Of a stretch of DNA of 5,124 nucleotides, positions 1 to 5,124 are shown one piece after another. The position numbers were made by a program, and so were the translations under genes. The DNA comes from Treponema sp. UBA4328 (lineage in GTDB: Bacteria; Spirochaetota; Spirochaetia; Treponematales; Treponemataceae). The DNA lies in NCBI GenBank assembly GCA_002394465.1, contig DGTU01000063.1, positions 1 to 5,124 on the forward strand. Reading direction: 5' to 3'. The stretch's first letter is position 1. Each line of letters starts with the position of its first letter. The notes beneath the pieces are model-generated. The model ran no database searches, was not told the DNA's origin, and was given only the letters and a program-made list of their open reading frames with translations.

Positions 1-1407
1 GGTGCCGGTCCTGCCGGACTTACCTGCGCCTTAAAACTTGCAGAAAAAGGAATCCATGTTGACGTATATGAAGCAGACTCAACTGTCGGCGGAATGACGA
101 GAAGTTTTAAGCTGTGGGGGCAGGAAGTTGACCTGGGACCTCACAGGTTTTTCAGCAAAGACGAGCGCATAAATAACTTCTGGCTTGAACAGGTCGCTGA
201 CGACTACATCATGGTCGACCGCCTTACGCGCATTTACTACGGAAAAAAGTTTTTCCTTTATCCTGTAAAGGCAATGAATGCACTTGTTAACCTGGGCTTT
301 TTTAAGGCCGCTGCCTGTATTTTCAGTTATTTTAAGGCACAGCTTTTCGGGAAAAATAAGGGAAAAGAAAAAACTTTTGAAGAATGGGTTTCAAACAAAT
401 TCGGCTATAAACTTTATTCAATTTTCTTCAAGACCTATTCAGAGCGTCTCTGGGGCATTAAATGCTCTGAACTGGACGCTGACTTTGCCCGCCAGAGAAT
501 CAAGGGATTAAACATGCTTGAAGTAATCAAAAGCGCACTTTTCCATTCCGGCGGAACAAAACACAAGACACTTCTTGAACAGTTTGCCTATCCTAAAAAC
601 GGCGGCGGAGTTCCGTATGAAGTAATTGCAGACAAGCTTAAGAAGCTCGGTTCAAATATTTATCTTGATTCACCTGTCAGCGGTATCAGCGTAAAAAACT
701 CTAAGGCTGAAGGAATAATTTTTGGCGACGGCAGCATTAAAAACTATGACTATGTGGTATCTACGGCACCGTTTACTCAGATGCTCTGTTCAATCGAAGA
801 ACTTGGAAAAGACATTCATGACCTTGCAAGAAGCCTCATTTACCGCAATACGACTCTTGTTTATCTTGAAGTTACAAACAAAGACGTATTTAAGGACAAC
901 TGGATTTATGTTCATGACACAAACGTCACCTTCGGCCGCATGACAAACTTCCGCAACTGGTCTCCTTACATGCTTAACGGTAAAGATACTTCAATCCTGT
1001 GCCTTGAATACTGGTCTTATGATGACGATAATCTGTGGAAATTAAGCGATGCAGAAATGATTAAGCTTGCAAAAGAAGAAATCGTAAAAACAGACCTTGT
1101 AAAGGCTGAAGAGCTTAAAGAAGGCTATGTAATTAAAATGCACCGCTCATACCCTGTTTACAATACAGGATATCAGGATAAAATGAATGTACTGCAGGCT
1201 GCAGCCGATAAAATTTCAAGCCTTGCATTTATCGGACGCAACGGCTCCTTCAAGTATAACAACCAGGACCATTCAATCCTTATGGGACTTTTGTGTGCCG
1301 ACAATATTATTGCAGGAGACCGTCACAACAACCTGTGGAACGTTAATACTGACTATGACTATCAGGAAGGCGGAAAAAGCCTTGAAAATAAAAAAGGAGA
1401 AAACTGA
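1..1407 (+). CDS. FAD-dependent oxidoreductase, UDP-galactopyranose mutase/protoporphyrinogen oxidase-like (5' partial)
   Basis: The frame is open from base 1, and the first visible residues, GAGPAGL, are the FAD-binding glycine-rich Rossmann loop. The true start therefore lies just outside the window, and the ATG at 94 is internal. The visible part is 468 residues. From memory, relatives run near 480, so roughly ten residues are missing. Other marks, in window numbering, are an acidic residue after the second strand (VYEAD, about 22-26), GPHRFF (46-51), RLWGIKC (149-155), DNWIYVHD (299-306) and a C-terminal FAD-contact segment, IGRNGSFKYNNQDHS (411-425). This matches the family annotated as hypothetical FAD-dependent oxidoreductase (PRK07208-like, recalled, not searched), common in polysaccharide loci. 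The fold is shared with UDP-galactopyranose mutase and protoporphyrinogen oxidase. Substrate is unknown; a role in nucleotide-sugar or glycan-precursor modification is inferred from the adjacent UDP-xylose synthase gene. Heme synthesis is unlikely given the context. No membrane segment or signal peptide is evident. Confidence 0.87.
   Translation, partial: GAGPAGLTCALKLAEKGIHVDVYEADSTVGGMTRSFKLWGQEVDLGPHRFFSKDERINNFWLEQVADDYIMVDRLTRIYYGKKFFLYPVKAMNALVNLGFFKAAACIFSYFKAQLFGKNKGKEKTFEEWVSNKFGYKLYSIFFKTYSERLWGIKCSELDADFARQRIKGLNMLEVIKSALFHSGGTKHKTLLEQFAYPKNGGGVPYEVIADKLKKLGSNIYLDSPVSGISVKNSKAEGIIFGDGSIKNYDYVVSTAPFTQMLCSIEELGKDIHDLARSLIYRNTTLVYLEVTNKDVFKDNWIYVHDTNVTFGRMTNFRNWSPYMLNGKDTSILCLEYWSYDDDNLWKLSDAEMIKLAKEEIVKTDLVKAEELKEGYVIKMHRSYPVYNTGYQDKMNVLQAAADKISSLAFIGRNGSFKYNNQDHSILMGLLCADNIIAGDRHNNLWNVNTDYDYQEGGKSLENKKGEN
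1394..1399 (+). promoter_or_regulatory. Shine-Dalgarno site of the UDP-xylose synthase gene
   Basis: AAGGAG lies 10 bases before the ATG at 1410, inside the last codons of the upstream oxidoreductase gene. It supports this ATG as the start and indicates that the two genes are read from one message. Confidence 0.75.
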
Positions 1408-1409
1408 TT

Positions 1410-2348
1410 ATGTCCAAAAAAACTATATTAGTAACCGGAGGTGCCGGCTTTGTAGGCTCTCACCTGTGTAAAAAGCTCCTCGAACAGGGAAACCATGTAA
1501 TCTGCATGGACAACTTTTTTACCGGCAGAATGAAAAATATTGAAGGCCTTAAGTCAAATCCTGACTTTGACGTAATGATTCACGACGTTATTCAGCCATA
1601 CAGTTTTTATGTAGATGAAATCTATAACCTTGCCTGTCCTGCTTCTCCTCCGCATTATCAGCGTGACCCGATTTCAACATATAAGACAAGCATCTTTGGT
1701 GCTATAAATGCCCTGGAACTTGCAGACAAGTGGAATGCAAAGGTATTCCAGGCTTCAACAAGTGAAGTATACGGGGATGCCCTGGTTCATCCGCAGAACG
1801 AAGAATACTGGGGAAACGTAAATCCGCACGGAATCCGTTCGTGCTATGACGAAGGAAAACGGGGAGCTGAAACACTGTTTTTTGACTATCACCGCCAGCA
1901 CGGAACAAGAATTAAAATCGTCCGCATTTTTAACACCTATGGTCCTGCCATGAATCCTGAAGACGGAAGGGTAGTTTCAAACTTCATCATGCAGGCCCTC
2001 CGGGGAGAAGACATTACGATTTACGGAGACGGCAAGCAGACAAGAAGCTTCCAGTACGTAGATGACCTTATCCGCGGCTTTTTGTGCCTGATGGAAAGTG
2101 ATGATGACATTACAGGCCCTGTTAACATGGGAAATCCGGGTGAGTTTACGATGCTTGAACTTGCAGAAAAAGTCTTAAAACTCACCGGAAGCAAGTCAAA
2201 GCTCGTGTATAAACCGCTTCCGGGAGATGATCCTAAGCAGAGAAGACCGGACATAACCCTTGCAGGAAAACTTTTCGGGTGGAAGCCTGAGATCAACCTG
2301 GAAGAAGGCTTAAAGAGAACAATTGAATATTTTAAAAAGTACCTTTGA
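1410..2348 (+). CDS. uxs: UDP-glucuronate decarboxylase (UDP-xylose synthase)
   Basis: This 312-residue extended short-chain dehydrogenase/reductase is predicted to convert UDP-glucuronate to UDP-xylose with bound NAD+, through a 4-keto intermediate, in the cytoplasm. The N-terminal Rossmann motif is TGGAGFVG (9-16), followed by DN (34-35) for the cofactor ribose. The active site shows STSEVYG (116-122, with Glu119) and Tyr146-x3-Lys150. The string YDEGKR, with Arg151 directly after the lysine, is typical of UXS enzymes, as are CPASPPHYQ (75-83), RIFNTYGP (172-179), DGRVVSNFI (185-193) and GDGKQTRSFQYVDD (206-219). These match human UXS1 closely from memory, more so than dTDP-glucose 4,6-dehydratase. 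Length is normal for a bacterial enzyme with no membrane anchor. It starts 2 bases after the flavoenzyme stop, so the two form an operon. Its last 17 bases overlap the end of the opposing GT2 gene. The required UDP-glucose dehydrogenase is not in the window. Confidence 0.93.
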   Translation: MSKKTILVTGGAGFVGSHLCKKLLEQGNHVICMDNFFTGRMKNIEGLKSNPDFDVMIHDVIQPYSFYVDEIYNLACPASPPHYQRDPISTYKTSIFGAINALELADKWNAKVFQASTSEVYGDALVHPQNEEYWGNVNPHGIRSCYDEGKRGAETLFFDYHRQHGTRIKIVRIFNTYGPAMNPEDGRVVSNFIMQALRGEDITIYGDGKQTRSFQYVDDLIRGFLCLMESDDDITGPVNMGNPGEFTMLELAEKVLKLTGSKSKLVYKPLPGDDPKQRRPDITLAGKLFGWKPEINLEEGLKRTIEYFKKYL

Positions 2349-2355
2349 TTTTTAA
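2332..2355. repeat. Short A/T inverted repeat at the convergent gene ends
   Basis: TTAAAAA at 2332-2338 is perfectly complementary to TTTTTAA at 2349-2355, with a 10-base loop that contains the stop codon of the decarboxylase gene. The stem is 7 pairs of A and T only, so it is weak. It could give an A- and U-flanked structure on both strands, but it lacks the GC-rich stem of a classical intrinsic terminator. A terminator role is only a possibility. Confidence 0.3.
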
Positions 2356-3309
2356 GTGGAACTGGCGCAGGAATCTGAAAGTTTTTGACGTGTAGTACAG
2401 ATACTTCCGGATTCTTGCCTTAAGGGGTTCTTTTTCAAGACTGATGTAATCCCTGACGCAGTGTTTATATGTTCTGCGGCTTAAGTTTTTTCCCAGAACG
2501 TACATGAACCAGTTGTCATCAGACTGTTTTTCAAGCAGATGGTCTAATGCAAATCTGAGACGAAACATCTGTGCTTCTTTGAATTTTAATGCCCCGAGTT
2601 TTTCTGCTTCCCTTATGTTCTGTGATATTATACTCCACTTGTAAATAAACTTTTTTTCATCCGGTGTATGGATTATAGAATCTTCATGCTGGCGGTAAAA
2701 ATAAAGTTCTTCTTCAGTGCGGAGGATTTTCTTTGCACGATAAAAAAGCTTCCAGGTTACGGCCTCGTCTTCATGTACCATTCCTTCAGGATATTTAAGT
2801 CCTTCGAAAAGCGTTTTACGAAAAAGCTTGCAGCAGGGAGCAGACCACACAGGCATTTTGTATACGTCATCAAAGGGAATTTCCTTAAAACTGCTTCCTT
2901 TGAGTTCATAGTTTATTTCACCTGTGGATTTAACCGGCTTGTAAGTTCCTGCAGAAATGTCTGCTTCAGCATCTGCTTCAAGCGCACTGTTCAGCAGTTC
3001 AAGCGTGCGCGGATGGATGATGTCATCTGCATCGTGAAATAAAATCCATTCAGATTCTGCTTCTGACACAAGCAGGTTCCTTGCTGCGCTTACTCCCTTG
3101 TTTTCCTGATGAATTACCCTGAAGTTTTCATATTCTTTTGCATAGCGGTCGCAGATTTCAGCAGTTGAGTCAGTTGATCCGTCGTCAACGATTATGCATT
3201 CAAAGTCTCTGTAAGTCTGAGAAACAACGGAGTTCAGGCTTTCTTCGAGAAATTTCTGAGCATTAAAAACCGGAATCAGGACGGAAATCCTGTATTTTTT
3301 TGTGCTCAT
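2332..3309 (-). CDS. Glycosyltransferase family 2 protein
   Basis: This complete 325-residue protein has an N-terminal GT-A fold domain. It opens with SVLIPVFNAQKFLEESL (9-25), followed by the nucleotide-binding string VDDGSTD (41-47), then NKGVSAARN (70-78), and a DXD-type metal and donor-phosphate site, DADD (93-96). HEDE (179-182) is the usual position of the catalytic base in this inverting family, and YFYRQHEDSI (203-212) is the following conserved strand. These marks place it with the polysaccharide-locus GT2 enzymes of the EpsJ/WfaP type, about 300-350 residues long. The donor and acceptor sugars cannot be read from sequence. The C-terminal 30 residues are basic with aromatic and leucine positions, which may hold the enzyme to the inner membrane face. 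The start overlaps the GT4 stop as ATGA, indicating translational coupling. The 3' end overlaps the opposing UDP-xylose synthase gene by 17 bases. Confidence 0.92.
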   Translation of the reverse strand: MSTKKYRISVLIPVFNAQKFLEESLNSVVSQTYRDFECIIVDDGSTDSTAEICDRYAKEYENFRVIHQENKGVSAARNLLVSEAESEWILFHDADDIIHPRTLELLNSALEADAEADISAGTYKPVKSTGEINYELKGSSFKEIPFDDVYKMPVWSAPCCKLFRKTLFEGLKYPEGMVHEDEAVTWKLFYRAKKILRTEEELYFYRQHEDSIIHTPDEKKFIYKWSIISQNIREAEKLGALKFKEAQMFRLRFALDHLLEKQSDDNWFMYVLGKNLSRRTYKHCVRDYISLEKEPLKARIRKYLYYTSKTFRFLRQFHLKIKGTF

Positions 3310-4484
3310 TTGTTTTTCCCCGCAAGTACACCGGATGCAATCCTCATGAAATTTTCCACTGAAAAATGTTCACAGACTTTATTATATCCGTTTGAGGCAA
3401 TTTCATGATTTTTGTTTTCGTCTTCAAGCATGCTGACTACGGCCTGTGCAAATTCACCGTCAGGTCTGCAGACAAGATAATCCTTATTCTTTTCAAAATA
3501 CCTGTCATAACCGCGTGATCCGTGAAGGCTTGTAACGCAGGGGCGTTTCATCCTCATGGCTTCGAGGACCTTGATGTTTGTTCCGGCGCCTGCCCATACA
3601 GGAACGATTGCCGCACGGCAGTTTTCATATTCGCTTTCAAGGTCTTTTACAAAGCCTTTAACCTGAACGCCTTTGAGATTCTGCCACTCAGAAACATCCC
3701 AGTTTGAATAGTTTCCGGCAACTGAGACTTCAAGATCAGGAATACGCTCAAGAACTAAAGGATAAATGCGGTTAAAAAACCGTTTAAGCCCGTCGTAGTT
3801 CGGCTGCCATGCAATCTGACCTACGAAAAGCAGGCGTTTGGGAGTTACGGCAAAATCACAGAAACCGCTTTTGTTTTCAGTAAAAGATACGTTCGGAAGA
3901 AGTACGCATTTATCTTTATTCACGCAGAGGTCTTTTTCATTTGATGCAAATGCAGCCCTTACGTTTTTAATGATTGAAGAATATGCGTGTTTCAGAAACG
4001 GGAGCTTGAATTTGACAAGAAGCCGGTCAACAGCTTCCTTCCAGGTTGTGGATTTTAAAAGTACATATTCATTTTTAATTCTGGTAACCGGATTGTCATC
4101 AATGTCTATTACAAGCCTGTCAGAATATTTTAACAGTCCCCAGCGGAGCGCATTAAACAGGTAACGGACGACAATCACATCATAGTTTTTAGCAGAAACA
4201 AGGTTCCCGATTATTTCTTCTGCATCTTTATTTACCGGACAGAAGGCATCTCGGCCGAAAGACTTTCTCATTTTTTTACGGTCACTTCCGTTAACCCTCA
4301 TGTCAAAATGCTTTTCATAGACAAGGCGGCAGTTTTCGATATTTTCCTTTTCGCCGTATTTCTTAAACAGGCATACGTCTGTCTGTGCAACTGAACAGCA
4401 GGCACGGAGAAGGAGATTTGACCGCTGTTCTCCGCTGAAATGCGGATTAAATACATTAAAATCGTCTACAAAAAGAATGTTCAT
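3306..4484 (-). CDS. Glycosyltransferase family 4 (GT-B fold) protein
   Basis: This complete 392-residue protein has a two-domain GT-B layout. The N-terminal acceptor domain begins MNILFVDDFN and includes a DVIVVRY strand (102-108) and VIDIDDNP (125-132). The C-terminal donor domain opens at LLFVGQIAWQPNYDGL (218-233), continues through VSVAGN (253-258), and carries GAGTNIKVLEAMRMKRP (299-315). In the last motif Lys305 and Glu308 fit the nucleotide-sugar binding positions of retaining GT4 enzymes. The W-x-PN-x-DGL form resembles a GT4 subgroup that includes the PEP-CTERM/EpsH-associated sugar transferases (recalled, not searched). No signal peptide or membrane helix is evident, so it likely acts at the cytoplasmic face on a lipid-linked acceptor. 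Sugar specificity is unknown. It lies 12 bases downstream of the partial GT2 gene and overlaps the next GT2 gene by 4 bases, giving a compact glycosyltransferase operon. Confidence 0.91.
   Translation of the reverse strand: MNILFVDDFNVFNPHFSGEQRSNLLLRACCSVAQTDVCLFKKYGEKENIENCRLVYEKHFDMRVNGSDRKKMRKSFGRDAFCPVNKDAEEIIGNLVSAKNYDVIVVRYLFNALRWGLLKYSDRLVIDIDDNPVTRIKNEYVLLKSTTWKEAVDRLLVKFKLPFLKHAYSSIIKNVRAAFASNEKDLCVNKDKCVLLPNVSFTENKSGFCDFAVTPKRLLFVGQIAWQPNYDGLKRFFNRIYPLVLERIPDLEVSVAGNYSNWDVSEWQNLKGVQVKGFVKDLESEYENCRAAIVPVWAGAGTNIKVLEAMRMKRPCVTSLHGSRGYDRYFEKNKDYLVCRPDGEFAQAVVSMLEDENKNHEIASNGYNKVCEHFSVENFMRIASGVLAGKNK
3317..3321 (-). promoter_or_regulatory. Shine-Dalgarno site of the complete GT2 gene
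   Basis: On the - strand GGGGA precedes the start codon at 3309-3307 by 7 bases and sits inside the last codons of the GT4 gene. Together with the ATGA overlap it supports the chosen start and both coupled and direct initiation. Confidence 0.55.
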
Positions 4485-4489
4485 AATTA

Positions 4490-4494
4490 TTTCC
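4490..4494 (-). promoter_or_regulatory. Weak Shine-Dalgarno site of the GT4 gene
   Basis: The 12-base gap between the upstream GT2 stop and the GT4 ATG reads CCGGAAATAATT on the - strand. GGAAA, 5 bases before the ATG, is the only purine-rich candidate. The match is weak, so translation may depend partly on ribosomes finishing the upstream gene. There is no room for a separate promoter in the gap. Confidence 0.4.
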
Positions 4495-4496
4495 GG

Positions 4497-5124
4497 TTAA
4501 AACTTAACTATTTTCTTTACAGCTCGTATCAGTTTCATTAAAAAAGCGGAAAGCTTTTTATGTCCGCAGATATAAAGATAAAGTATATGCCTTGTATGAG
4601 ACTTTGGAATTGAAAGCGAGTGCTTAATGTGTTTTTTTACCTCATCCCCGTAAAGGCTTATTATTTTCTGAGTAAGTTCTTCCTGGCCTGAAAGCCATAC
4701 GATAAACAGAATGTAGCATTTAAAGTCGAGGAGGGCATCCTTCCACGAAGGATCTTTTTCAAGCAGAAATTCACTGATTAAGTTCTGTGCGTCAATCATG
4801 TTATCAACAGATTTTTCAGGAAACTTTTTTGTAATTGAATCATCGTTATACTGAACGTAATGATAAAAAGCCCTGTTGATTTTTTCGATTTTTGAGGCAT
4901 ACGTAAACTGCTTTACTGCAATAAGCCGGTCTTCAAAAAAGTTTATTCCTTTCTGGAATGAAATGTTGTTTTCATCAAAAAGGCTTTTCTTAATCATTCT
5001 TGTATATTGTCCGGCACAGCCGATCGTATTGTTCAGGATTGAAGAAATAATGGCTTTACTGTCAGCGTCATAATGGCAGGTAACGTATTTTGTCTGAGAT
5101 TTCAGGTCGTAAAATACGTCCGTC
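4497..5124 (-). CDS. Glycosyltransferase family 2 protein, C-terminal part (5' partial)
   Basis: The reading frame stays open from the stop at 4499-4497 to the window edge, giving 208 visible residues. The methionine at 4997 is internal, because the open frame before it carries TKYVTCHYDADSK (11-23) and NNTIGCAGQYTR (31-42), which fit the middle of a GT2 enzyme. After it comes RMIKKSLFDENNISF (42-56) and then FFEDRL (62-67 in visible numbering). The ED in that string is at the catalytic-base position of the family, with the strand FYHYVQYNDDSIT (86-98) after it. The N-terminal nucleotide-binding part with its DXD site lies outside the window, so whether the gene is intact is not known. The tail is basic and leucine/isoleucine rich, like that of the other GT2 protein here. 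It is the first visible gene of the - strand operon, 12 bases before the GT4 gene. Donor and acceptor are unknown. Confidence 0.83.
   Translation of the reverse strand, partial: TDVFYDLKSQTKYVTCHYDADSKAIISSILNNTIGCAGQYTRMIKKSLFDENNISFQKGINFFEDRLIAVKQFTYASKIEKINRAFYHYVQYNDDSITKKFPEKSVDNMIDAQNLISEFLLEKDPSWKDALLDFKCYILFIVWLSGQEELTQKIISLYGDEVKKHIKHSLSIPKSHTRHILYLYICGHKKLSAFLMKLIRAVKKIVKF

Noticed and set aside
94..96. ATG at 94 as the start of the flavoenzyme
   Set aside because: The same frame is open to base 1 and encodes the FAD-binding GAGPAGL loop, so this ATG would remove an essential part of the fold.
290..350. Hydrophobic stretch in the flavoenzyme (around NLGFFKAAACIFSYF) as a membrane helix
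   Set aside because: It is interrupted by lysines and too short. The same region is present in soluble relatives as I recall them, so it is more likely part of the substrate domain.
1440..1447. GGTGCCGG, also seen at 1-8, as a possible repeat
   Set aside because: Both copies encode the glycine-rich loop of a Rossmann fold in different enzymes. Shared codon use for the same residues explains the match.
2668..3042. Open frame of 124 codons on the + strand inside the complete GT2 gene
   Set aside because: It is antisense to a gene with clear GT2 motifs over the same bases, and its translation resembles no family I know. It is a shadow of codon bias.
3838..4164. Open frame of 108 codons on the + strand inside the GT4 gene
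   Set aside because: Antisense to a well-supported GT4 gene, with no recognisable domain.
4995..4997. ATG at 4997-4995 (- strand) as the start of a 166-residue protein
   Set aside because: The frame stays open to the window edge and the residues before it fit the middle of a GT2 enzyme, so the gene is cut by the window rather than short.

Overview
The window looks like the inside of a bacterial surface-polysaccharide locus (capsule, exopolysaccharide, O-antigen or similar glycan). It is almost fully coding and holds five genes in two converging groups. Both window ends cut through a gene. I saw no RNA genes, mobile elements, CRISPR arrays or long repeats, and no stretch over 300 bases lacks a gene.

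Layout: the left half reads on the + strand. An FAD-dependent oxidoreductase related to UDP-galactopyranose mutase and protoporphyrinogen oxidase (1-1407) lacks only its extreme N-terminus. A complete UDP-glucuronate decarboxylase (UDP-xylose synthase, 1410-2348) follows 2 bases later. The right half reads on the - strand. In transcription order it has a GT2-type glycosyltransferase missing its N-terminal half (5124-4497), a GT4-type glycosyltransferase (4484-3306), and a complete GT2-type glycosyltransferase (3309-2332). The last two overlap by ATGA. The two groups meet tail to tail and their coding ends overlap by 17 bases.

How the genes fit together: the + strand pair probably makes or modifies sugar nucleotides. 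The decarboxylase turns UDP-glucuronate into UDP-xylose, and the flavoenzyme may act on a nucleotide sugar or another glycan precursor. The - strand genes probably transfer sugars one after another onto a lipid-linked acceptor on the cytoplasmic face of the membrane. The sugar made and the linkages formed cannot be read from the sequence.

Organism: the DNA is moderately AT-rich by eye and rich in AAA, GAA, CTT and GCA codons. Start sites carry Shine-Dalgarno-like sequences, strong before the decarboxylase and weak before the GT4 gene. This suits a host-associated anaerobe, perhaps a Treponema-like spirochaete or a Firmicute, and fits Bacteroidota less well because of the clear AAGGAG site. 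It is a low-confidence guess from overall impression. I see no convincing sign of an undescribed system. The least understood item is the flavoenzyme and its tight pairing with the decarboxylase.
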